A program made the position numbers and the translations under genes. Of a DNA stretch of 64,000 bases, positions 1 to 10,200 are shown piece by piece. Where the stretch lies: assembly GCA_014706295.1 (NCBI GenBank), contig JACSVZ010000012.1, forward strand, positions 14,961,000 through 15,024,999, given 5' to 3'. The stretch's first letter is position 1, and every line of letters starts with the position of its first letter. A model generated the notes under the pieces. It worked only from the letters and a program-made list of their open reading frames with translations, was not told the DNA's origin and did not search any database. The stretch is from Lycocorax pyrrhopterus obiensis (lineage: Eukaryota; Chordata; Aves; Passeriformes; Paradisaeidae).

Positions 1-437
1 CAATCGTTTGTTTTTTCCTGTCGCTCTCACAGAGGTACTGTAACTGTAAATAAGCACCGGGGAAAAAAAAAAGTTTTAAGCAAACAAAAAGCACTGACTT
101 GCACATTCACCATGCTTTAAAGTCCCTACGGAGAGAGAAAAACAAAAGCAAAACAAAAACTGTACATCCCGAAAATGTTCCTCTTTCCCAGCCGGTATGT
201 GAAGGAAATCCCCCAAAAAAGAGGCAAAAACGGTATTGTCTTAACTGATGTATCAATTCTTGTCGGATTAAAAGCTGTTACTATTCCTGCCCCGAGACTT
301 TTTTTCCACAGAGGTGGATTGGAGATTCCCGAGGATCCAAGTGCTGGATTGGAGCATCCCAGTTATCCAAGTGCTGGATCTCCAGTGGGGCTGGATCGAG
401 TGGGAATGCCCCTGCACCAAGGAGTGCCCTGATTTGG
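1..437. other. AT-rich single-copy stretch, no gene seen
   Basis: The first ~300 bases are AT-rich, with several A runs, and differ sharply from the GC-rich sequence that follows. No exon with splice sites, family-like protein or repeat was recognised. It could be the end of an untranslated region of a gene lying to the left, but no canonical AATAAA was seen on either strand. Positions 320-400 hold a small tandem duplication built on a ggattgga/gtgctggat motif. Confidence 0.4.
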
Positions 438-560
438 GAGGATGAGGATGAGGATGAGGATGACGATGACGATGAGGATGAGGGTGAGGATGAGGATGAG
501 GGAGGCTGGACCTGCCTGGAATGCCCTGATTTTGGGAGGATGAGGATGAGGATGAAGGAG
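438..560. repeat. GATGAG/GATGAC microsatellite
   Basis: About 65 bases of imperfect gatgag/gatgac hexamers (438-503) are followed by a second short cluster at 530-556. Each cluster follows a similar tgccctgat(t)ttgggag lead-in, so the block itself appears duplicated. Confidence 0.85.
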
Positions 561-1089
561 ACTGGACCCTGCTGATTCCAGAGGAATCAAGGTCGGAGGG
601 AGCCGAAATCTCCCCAGCCGGCCAAGCTGTGTGGGTGGGAATGGGGGAATTCCCCCTTCACCTTCCTGGAGGGTGCCGGCAGAGTGAGGGGCCGTCGGAG
701 CTGATCCTGCTGCCCAGGGACTGGGCAGGCTGGGACAGGGACTCTGGGTCTGCTCCAGGCAGGATCACGGTGCTTTCCCTTCCCTCACCCCGGAAGAGCC
801 CCCTCGGAGCACTCAGCTGTTCTGAACCGCTCCAGAAATCCCTTAAACGCCCTCACCTCCCTGCTAAGCTGCTCCCCACCCCTCTAAGCCTCCTCCACCC
901 CTCCCCACCCCTTTAAGCCGCCCCAAAGGGCCTGAACGTGCAAAATCCCCTCCCAGCTCCCGCCGTGCCTCCGGATGGCTCCAGACTGTTCCTCTGAACT
1001 GCCCCGAGCAGCCCTGGAGCGGCAGCAGAGCTGGGGAAAGGCTCTGACACACCCTGAGCGCTCTGAAACCCCCCAGATGGCTTCAAACT

Positions 1090-1620
1090 GCTCCACACTG
1101 CTCAGGACAGCACCGAGGCTCTAAAACAGCCCCAGAGCTGCCCCAGAACACCCCTGACATGCTCTAAAATGTCCCTGAGCTGCTCCAAAACATCCCAGAG
1201 CTGCCCAAAAATGTCCCTGACATGCTCTAAAATGTCCTTGAGCTGCATAAAACATCCCAGAGCTGCCCAAAAACATCCCAGATCTCCTCCAAAACATCTC
1301 TGAACTGCTCTAAAATGTCCCTGAACTGCTCTAAAACCATCCCTGAGCTGCCCTAAACTGTCCCTGAGCTGTCTTAAGCATCCCTGAGCACCTCTGAAAC
1401 ATCCTGGAGCTGCCCTAAACCACCCCTTATCTGTCCTAAACCGTCCCTGAGCTGCCCTGAATGTCCCTGAGCACCTCTAAACCATCCCTGCTCTGCTCTA
1501 AAACACCTCTGAGCTGCCCTAAACCGCCCCCAATATGCCCTAAACCATCCCTGAGCTGCCCTAAAACATCTCTGAGCACCTCCAAAGCATCCCTGAGCAT
1601 CTGTAGATCACCTCTGTAGC
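1090..1620. repeat. Degenerate ~24-bp minisatellite array
   Basis: Units of roughly 22-25 bases built on 'ccctgagctgccctaaaac' repeat more than 20 times with substitutions and small indels. More degenerate relatives (ctgctccaaaac types) continue on both sides, from about 780 to 2440, right up to a CR1 element. The long reading frames across it are a by-product of the repeat. Confidence 0.8.
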
Positions 1621-2487
1621 ACTCCCAACTGCCCTGCACCCTCCGGGCAGCCCCAGAGGGCACCAAAGATTTCCCTAAACGCCTCTAAAACATCCTTTAA
1701 AAAATTCCTCTGGAATCTCGACCTCCAGCATCTCAGAGCTGCTCTAGAAATGGGGTAAGTAAATAGCTCTGGGGGTGTTTCTGTGGTGCTGGGTGGCTTC
1801 AAGGAGCTGTAAATCACCTTTGAGCAGCTCAGGCTCTGGAAGGATGGAGCTCTGGCCGTTACTGAACCACTTGAACTGCTCAAACAGCTCTCGTGCTCCT
1901 CCAGCCAGCCCTGAAAGGCACCAAGATGCTCAAACTGCCTCGCAGTAGCACTTGAAGCCCTCCAAACTCTTCTAAAACTCCTCGAAATAGCTCAAAACGG
2001 ATCACAGAAAAGGTCTCATGGCAGCTCCAAAGCTCTCCAAGCCTCCTCTGTGCAGCTGTGAAACTCCTCGAGTGCCCCAACAGCCTCCAAAAGGCCCTTG
2101 AAACCCCTCTGCACCTTCCTCATGTCCCTCTCAACAGGGTTAAAACTTTTTAGTACCGTCTCTAAACTCAAACAGTTTGAAACCACCCTAAAGCCCCTCG
2201 GAACGACATCAGAGGGGCACAAGCAACCCTAGAACGGCTCCAAAGCTGCTCAAAAACTCCTAAAAAAATAATCAGAGCTGCTCCAAAGCGCTCCAGCTCT
2301 TCTGCACCTCCTCTGAAAAGGGCTCTGAATGGCTGAAAACCTCTCCAGCCTTTTCGAAACTGCTCCAGAAAAGTCCTGAAGCTCTGAAAGTCTCTGCATC
2401 CTTCAGAACAGCTCCAGAGCTGGTCCCAGCACAGCTCCAGCCCTTCCACCCAGCTCGGGGGGGCTCAGCACCATGACAAACCCCAAA

Positions 2488-2984
2488 TCCTGGGGTCAGG
2501 TCTGGGCCTCTCACAAGACAGACATTGAGGGGCTGGAGCGTGTCCAGGGCAGGGAACAGAGCTGGGGAAGGGGCTGGAGCCCCAGGAGCGGCTGAGGGAG
2601 CTGGGAAAGGGGCTCAGCCTGGAGAAAAGGAGGCTCAGGGGGGACCTTGTGGCTCTGCACAACTCCCTGACAGGAGGGGGCAGCCTGGGGGGGTCGGGCT
2701 CTGCTCCCAGGGAACAGGGACAGGAGGAGAGGAAACGGCCTCAGGCTGTGCCAGGGGAGGTTTAGGTTGGATATTGGAAAAATTTCTTCATGGAAACGGT
2801 GGTCAGGCTCTGGCACAGCTGCCCAGGGCAGTGCTGGGGTCACCATCCCTGGGGGGAATTAAAAGCTGTGTGGATGTGGCACTTGGGGACATGGGTCAGT
2901 GGTGGCCTTGGCAGTGCTGAGGGACAGTTGGACTCGATGATCTCAGAGGACTTTTCCAACCACGATAATCCTGTGGTTCTATGA
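2488..2984 (+). mobile_element. CR1 LINE, 3' end, sense orientation
   Basis: This is the typical 3' part of an avian CR1 non-LTR retrotransposon: 5'-truncated, containing the conserved 'gctcagcctggagaaaagga' and 'ggttggatattgg' blocks, and ending in a ttctatga-type tail at 2977-2984. No intact reverse transcriptase remains. It closely resembles the copies at 54297-54783 (same strand) and 51628-52350 (opposite strand). Confidence 0.92.
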
Positions 2985-3644
2985 GCCAGGGGGCACTTCT
3001 GGATGCCCCCAAAGCCTGGCCATGACTGAGGCCACCACGATCACGTCCCACGTGCCCTGGCCATGTCCTGTGTGCCCACAGCAGGGCTGGGTCCAGCAGG
3101 GCTCCATGGCCGTGTCCCAGCTGCCCCATCCACGGCAGGAATGTGCCCACGGGGCTGGGGAGGGCAGAGCTCTGCTGCGGGAGGACCCTGTGTGGAGAAG
3201 GCATTTCCAGCTCCTTCCCCTTCCTCATCTGCTGCCGATCCCGGGCTGGGGCTGGGATGGGGTTAACCCTTGGCAGCCGGGCTGGGAGGGAGGATGGCCC
3301 CAACCCTGGGCTAAGGGGGCAGCCCCGGTGCAGACCCTCACGCCGGGGTGCTGCCTGTGCCGCCCTGTGGCACTTGCCGTGGGCAGGAGCACCCGGGATG
3401 CTCCGGGGGAGCGCGGTCCCCAGGGAGGCTCCGGGAGCTCCGGCGTGGGACACAACCCCCGGCAGGGACACACCGGAGGGTGGTGACACCCCAGCAAAGA
3501 CCCCACACCCAGCCGGGGGACAGCGACAGCAGCCCTGCCTGTCCCAGGCCATTGTCCTCCTCTTGCTCCAAGCTGGAAATTCCTGGGTGATGCAGATCTT
3601 GTGGAGGAGAGCGTGCTTGCAACCCCCCGCCACCAGAGCCTGGC
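2985..3644. other. GC-rich intergenic stretch, no gene seen
   Basis: This is GC-rich sequence between the CR1 tail and the repeat-rich upstream region of the septin gene. Long open frames exist on both strands, but none resembles a known protein and stop codons are scarce simply because of base composition. Confidence 0.4.
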
Positions 3645-3900
3645 AGGGCCCCCCAGCCTGCCTGGGACCCCCCAGCCTGGCCAGGAACTCCCCCCCGCTC
3701 TCTCTGGGACCCCCGGCCTGCCCGGGACCCCCCAGCCTGGCCAGGTTTCCCCCCAGCTTCTCTGGGACCTCCAGCCTGCCCGGTATCCTCCAGCCCGCCG
3801 GGGCCCCCCAGCCTTGCTGGGAGCCCCCCAGCCTCGCCAGGAACTCCCCCCCCGCTCTCTCTGGGACCCCCAGCCTGCCCGGGACCCCCGGCCGGGGGCT
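3645..3900. repeat. Irregular GC-rich minisatellite upstream of the septin promoter
   Basis: Phrases such as 'cctggccaggaactcccccc' and 'gctctctctgggaccccc' recur every ~50-65 bases with irregular spacing. The array ends just before the CpG-rich septin promoter region. Confidence 0.65.
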
Positions 3901-4260
3901 GCAGCATCCCAGTGCCCCGGGATGGGGCGGGCGCGGCGGGGCCGGCGGAGCTGCGGGGGCCGGCCCGGGGGACGCGGGGGGGTCTCGGGCCGGGGCGGGG
4001 GCGCAGGCAGGACCTCCCCCTCCCCTCCCCTTCCCCTCCCCTCCCCCGGCCGGTCCCCTCCTCCTTCCCCTCCCGCCGAGGGCAGCCGGCGCCGGCCCGT
4101 CCCGTCCCGGGGCTCGGTGGGCTCCGCTGCGCTTCCCCGGCGCTGCCCCCTCCCCATGCGGGGGTCCCGGGTGGGCGGCAGCCCCGGCCCCCCCCGCCCC
4201 GCCATGTCTCGGCTCTCCGTCAAGGAGCACCTGGACGGGATCCTCTCCGACTTCGAAGGT
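3880..4260 (+). promoter_or_regulatory. CpG island, probable promoter and first exon of the long septin isoform
   Basis: The stretch is very rich in G, C and CpG, has runs of cccctcccc-type GC boxes at 4015-4080, and ends in the first coding exon at 4204-4258 with a GAAG|gtgcgg donor. CpG-island promoters are usual for septins. The exact transcription start is not visible, and no TATA box was seen. Confidence 0.55.
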
Positions 4261-7200
4261 GCGGCCGGGGCCGGGGACCCCCCGCGGGGACCCCCCACTC
4301 GGGGCTGGGTGTCGTGGGAGGAACGGGGGGTGTCCCCCGGGGGGGGGGGCAATGCTGCTGGCTGGGCATCTTGGGGGACGGGGGTGCCCCCAGGGGCTGA
4401 GCATCGTGGGGGGCTGCGCTCCCCCCGCCCGGAGGCTGATTTTGGGGGCGATGCTGCTGGCTGGGCTTTTTGGGGGGCTGGGCTGCCCCCCAAGCGGGGA
4501 GCACCGGGCACTGGGTTTCGGTTCGGTCCGGGGGTTTTGCTGCTGCTGGGCTGAGGGTCTTGGGGTGGGCTGAGCATCGTGGGGGGCTGGGGGGATGCTG
4601 AGCTGGGCATCCTGGGGGGCCTGGGGGGCTCCCCGAGGTCTCAGCGCCGTAAGGGGCTGCGCTCCGCCCCGGGGGCTGGGTATGGGGGGGGGGTAATGTC
4701 CCCGGGGGCTGCACATCGGGGGGGGCTGCACATCGTGGGGACACGGGGTGCCCCCCCAGGACCGGGCGTCGTGGGGGGCTGCGCCGCCCCCCGGGGGCTG
4801 AGTATCGTGGAGGGGGGGTTGCTGGGCTGAGCGTCTTTGGGGGGCTGAGCGTGCGGGGAGAGGGGATCCCCCCGGACTGGGCATGGTGGGGGGCTGCTCT
4901 TCCCCCGAGCCCGGGGGGTGCGGGGGTGCTCCCGGGGAGCGCGGCTGTGGGGTGGGCAAGGGGGGCTACCAAGGCTGCAGGGAGCGGGGGAAGGCCTGGG
5001 ACCCCCCCTCCCGTGCTCGCGGTGTCCCCGTGCGCGCTCCCGCGTGTGCGCGCTCCCACCCGCGGGCCGGGGGCTGCGGGGGGGCCGGGGCCGGGCCGGG
5101 GGCGGGCGGCGAAACCCGACCCCGGGGCTGCTGCTGCCCTCGCCGGGGAGGAATGTGTGCACCTACCCCGGGCACCTTAACCCCGCCGCTGCCGGCTGAC
5201 ACCCCTCAACCCCCGCCAAATCCCCACATCCCCCCGCCGTCCCCCCAAATCCCCCGCTGAACCCCTAAACCTCCTGCCACCCCTGCTTTACCTCCCTCCA
5301 TCCCCCAAGCACCCTGCCACCCCTCTAAACCTCCTGCCACCCCATCTCAACATCCCCCCCTTCACCTCCTGCCAATCCCCCTTCACCTCCAAACGTTCCC
5401 CAAAACCCCCTGCAACTCCACCTCGCCCCCTGCCACCCCCACCTTGCCCCGCATCCCCTCACCGCTCCCCCCTGCCCATCACCCCGGACACCATCTGGGG
5501 TCTGGATGAGGCTGGGTCAGGGGCCAGAGGCAGGTTTGGGGTAAAAGGAGGCATTTTGGGCGGTACCAAAGCAGAGACATGGATGTGGGGAGGGGGTCGC
5601 CGGCCCCGTGACCCCGTGGCCCCCGGCAGCCCGGCCGGTGGGGCAGGGCTGGACCGGCCGCAGAAATACCTGCCCTGGGGAGAGCTGTGATTGGCAGCGC
5701 CCACAGCCCGGCCTCTGACCCCTGCCCTGCCCGGGGCACGGGGGCACCTGGGGAGGGGCAGGGAGGGACCTTCACCACCCCGCTGCCGTCGGCTCGGTGG
5801 CTGAGGAAGAGGAGGGCGAGGGCGGGCTGGTGCCAGGGGTGGGGTGCCGGGACAGGCTGGCACACGCGCCGGCCTGGGGGGGATGCAGGGGCGCAGCGTG
5901 GGCCGCCCCCCCGGAGCCCCCCGGGGGGAAGCAGCCGCCCGGCTCTTGGCAGAGGGGGCGAGGAAGGCTCCGGGGGGAGCCTGGGCCCCCCGCGCTCTCC
6001 CCGCGGCCGCGGACCCGGTGCCGGCACCACGCGGGGCCCCTCGGGCAGCGCCGGCAGGAGCTCCTGGGGAGCCTCGTGCGGGGCTGGGGGGAAGGAGGGG
6101 GCGGCTGCACGGTGGGCGCTTCACGGGGGTCACCCCCATGGGGACACGGTGCCCGCATCCTCTGCCAAGCGCCCGGAGGCGGTGCCAGCAGGAGCCCGGC
6201 GCTGCGATACCCCTGGGGAGCCGAGGGGGGCCGGGGGGGGCTCGTTGGCACCCGGGGCTGTGCCGTGGGCTCGTGGCTGCCATGAAGCCGCGTGGGAGGC
6301 GCAGCAGCAGCCACCAGAACGGGCTGTGACAGTCCCGCTGCGCCTGGCGGCAGCGCCGGCCCGCCTGCCGTCAGTGGGCTCCAGGGTTAACGCCCGGGAA
6401 AGGGCAGGAATCCTTCCCGGCGGCTGCCTGGATGGATGCAGGGGGAGAGGGTCAGGCGGGGATCCGGTTACTCGGCCGGATCCCTTTCAGGGGGAATAAA
6501 GCGGGCAGTGTGCTGCGAGGGGAGCCGGCGGCACCGGCCAGATAAACCGGGGAACAATGATAAAACCCGCGGGAACAGAGCCGCGGGGCTGGGGAGGAGC
6601 TGGGGCCGGGCCGGGGTCCTCGGTGGGGCGGGCTCGTAAGCAGGGGGCACCTCTGGCTGATGGGGGCACGCACATGGGGCTGGGGAGGGGACGGGTGCCA
6701 TCGGGTACCGTTCTCATGCCGCTCTCATGCCACCGTCTCTCTCTGTCCCCAGCGCTCAAGAAGTCATTTGAGGCAGAAGATGGGGACGAGGCACCCGGCT
6801 CCCCACTGTCCCCGCTGTCCTCAGGCACCGGCGACAGCCACCAGCCACTGCAGCCCGGCCACCCGCCCCACCTGGGCAGCGTCCCCGGCCCCAGCCCGGC
6901 TCCCAGCCCCGTGCTGCGGACCCGGCTGGCCACCGGCCTGGCCACCGGCCGAGCCAACGGCACTGCCGGCACCGGCATCGCCCGCGCTGCCTCCTTCCAG
7001 GGCCGCCAGGCCTTCGCCACCGGGCCGGGCAGTGACGGGGAGAGCCAGCGCAGCTCATCCTCCAGCCTGGAGAGCCCAGCGCCCACCGGGCCCCCCCAGT
7101 CACCGGGCAGCCCGCCGGCCGCCAGCCCTGGCTTGAAGAAGGTCCCGTCCCACGGCAGCGTCTTCCCGGTGGAGCTGGATCATCCCCTCCGCGGGGCCGC

Positions 7201-10200
7201 CGCCAGCCACGGCTCTCTGCCAGCGCTGGACCTGCACATCGCCGAGGAACCGGGCTTGGGGACGCCGTGGGGCACCCGGAGCTCTGCACCCCAGCCTCGC
7301 TCCCACCAGCCTTCCTCCTCATCCTCCTCCTCATCCTCCCTGCCCCCATACGATGGCACAGAGACAGCCCCGGGGCTGCCCCCGCTCCCCGAGGGGCCGG
7401 GGGGGTGGGACATGGCCCCCCGCATGGTGCCCCGGCCGCAGCGGAGGGTCACCCTCAGTGCCAGCCCCACCTCGTCCCGCCGGCCCCCTCCTCAGCCCTG
7501 GGGACACGGGGAGGCAGCCCCGGCCCCCGCCGCCCCCTCCGCGGGGAGGGCCGAGGGGCTGCCACCACTGCCAGCCCCCCAAGCCGCCACCTTCAGGCTG
7601 GTGTCGCAGCCGCAGACGGTGCAAGTGAGCTCCCAGCCCGCCTTCCTCGGGGGGCTGGTGCTGGTGCCGGCCCTGGGGACCCCGGGGCTGATGGGACCAC
7701 GGGGACCCTGCGTGGTGGCGGCGGCTCCCGGCGAGGCTGCGGACGGCGGCGGGGCAGCGGTGACGCCAGAGCACGGTAGGACTCGCTCTTGTCCCCGTCC
7801 CCTCTCTCCATCGGGTCCCCCTTGGTGGGCGCAGCGCTGCCAAAACCCCGCATGAGCTGATGCCGGGGAGAGCGTGGAGTGACAGCGACGCTGGGGACAG
7901 AAGGGGCCCCGCCAGCTCGCTGCTCCCCCGTGCCGGGGGCCGCGGGGCGCGTTGGCTGTGGGGGGCCGAAGGCGCGGAGCTGGCAGCGCTCCTGGCCCGC
8001 CCGTCCCCGGGGTGCCTGGCGAGCTGCCCGCACCGCCCCGGCGCTAATTGTTTTTGCCGGCGCGGGCAGACAGGTCGGGACACATGTGCCCCATCGCGCC
8101 GGGCCCCGCGCGTGCCGCCTATCGCCGCGATCTTGTCCCGCGTCCAGCGCTTTCTTCCCCTCTCATCCCTCCTTGCTTGGCACGGGCACGGATCCTGTTC
8201 CTCCCTCCCCGTGGGGCGCGGGAGGTGGCGGGGGGCCAAGGTGCGCCGGGGCGTGCTCGGCGTGCGCCCAGTGCCGCGGGGAACGATGCCCGGCTCCCCG
8301 GCACGGCCGTGCCCTCGGCTCCCACCGTACCGGCGTGGGCACTGCCAAGCCCCTGCCCGTCCCCAAGCAAGGGGAGGGAGTACCCCGGTGTCCCCCTTCC
8401 CAGCGGCTGCTCCAGGAGGGCCGGAGGGCGCCGGGGTGGCCGGCAGACGGCCGCCACCGCCGGTGCTCCCTGGTTGGGTGCTTGAGGCTCTTTGCCCGTC
8501 TCGCTGGGCTGTCGCGGAGCCGCCGTCTCCGGGCCCTAAGTACTGACGCGGCGAAGGCATCCATACATCTGCTGCGGGCCGCGGTGAATCATCCCCCAGC
8601 AATGCCCGTGGCCCTGCTGCACAGCCAGCCCGGCTGCCCCGCTGCCCGCGGCTCCCCGGGCGAGGGATGAGGCTGGGGACGAGCCGGGGTCATGTGGACA
8701 CGGGGGAACAGAGCCTGAGGCCGAGCCAGAGTGATGGGGACACTGGGGGACAGTGCTCAGGGCTGAGAGAGGTGATGGGGACAAGGATATGGTGTTCAGG
8801 GCTGAGTCAGGGGTGATGGGGACACAAAGGGAAAGTGCTCAGGGCTGAGCTGGACAAGGACACGGTGCTCAGGACCAAGCTGCGGTGATGCAGTTGTGCT
8901 CAGAGCTGAGCTGGGGTCATGGGGACACGGTGCTTGGGGCCAAGCCAGGGTCACAGGGAGACAAGGGACAGTGCTCAGGGCTGTGACAGGGCCACGGTGT
9001 TCAAGAGCAAGCCGGGGAGATGGAGAAATGGGGACACGGCGCTCGGGATGGAGCCGGGCTGATGAGGGGACAGTGCTCAGGACAGAGCCGTGTTGGTGGC
9101 CGGCAGCCGAGCGCGGCATGCCCATGCTGGGGGGACACATGAGCCAGCGGGCAGCAGGTGGCACCGGCTGCCCTGCAGATGGCCCGGGCCTGGCGGGGGG
9201 CTGGCAGACACTGCTCGGGCACAGCGGTTTCTCTGCCAGGAAGAGGTGGGAACGTACTGTTTCCTCTCCCGGGAGGCCGCTCCGGCCCCCAGCCGCTGAC
9301 ACCCGTGGGTGGCCTCGGGGCGCCGAGGCACGGTGGGTCCCACACCCCGTAGGAGGAAGCTCCGAGTGAGCCGCCGGCCGCCACATTTCACTTCCACGCC
9401 GGGTCGCCCACGCAGGGCCCGGGGCGAGGAGGAGGAGGAGCGGAGGAGGAGCCGTGGGCAGCAGCCGCCCTCTGTCTTGCACCCCAGGAGCCATTTGGCC
9501 CCGGTGACCAGCTCTCGGCGGCAGCAGCCCCGGCTCCGGCCGGCTCGCCCAGGTAGGGATGGCGTGGTGGCAGCGGGCAGGGTGGTGTGCGGGCAGAGGG
9601 TGCTGCCACCGGGGCTGGGTGACTGTCCCCTGTCCCCAGCAGTGCTGCAGGCGCAGGGTTTCGCTCGATGGTTCACTTCTGCTTCTGCTCGCCGACAGTC
9701 CCCAGCCACCCCCAGCCCCGTCCCGTGGCTCCCACCCGTGCCACGGCCAGACGGATGGGCTGGCTCCGAGTCCGGCTGCAGATGGGGACTGTCACCACTG
9801 TCCCCTTGGGTCGTGTTTGGCACTGGTGAAGGCACTGGTGTTTCTGGGTCAGCCCAGCTGGGCAGGTACAGCTGTGGTGTGGCCGGGGCAGTGGGCTCAT
9901 CCCCAAAATCCTCCATCCCTTTGCCAGAGGGGTCAGCTCCGTTGTGCTGGATCCGGAGCCTTGCTCTCCCCATCCCGTGCCCGGTCGCTCGGTCCGGAGC
10001 AGTGGTGAGCAGCCGGACAGGGAGCTCCTGTCCCAGCTCATCCTCTCCCAGCACCCTCCACCCTTGAAGCTTTATTACAGGCTTCCCGGGGAACTGGCCA
10101 ATTAACCCTGCATCAGTAATTAAATCCATGGAGGAGACCACGGACCCGGGATTACTTGTCCCCGTCTGGAAAATAAGAGCATCTGTGATGAGTCCTGGAA

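Noticed and set aside
2896..4959. A 687-codon open frame on the minus strand
   Set aside because: It crosses a CR1 tail, a minisatellite and the septin first exon, is Pro/Gly/Ala-rich, has no recognisable domain, and exists because GC-rich DNA lacks stop codons.
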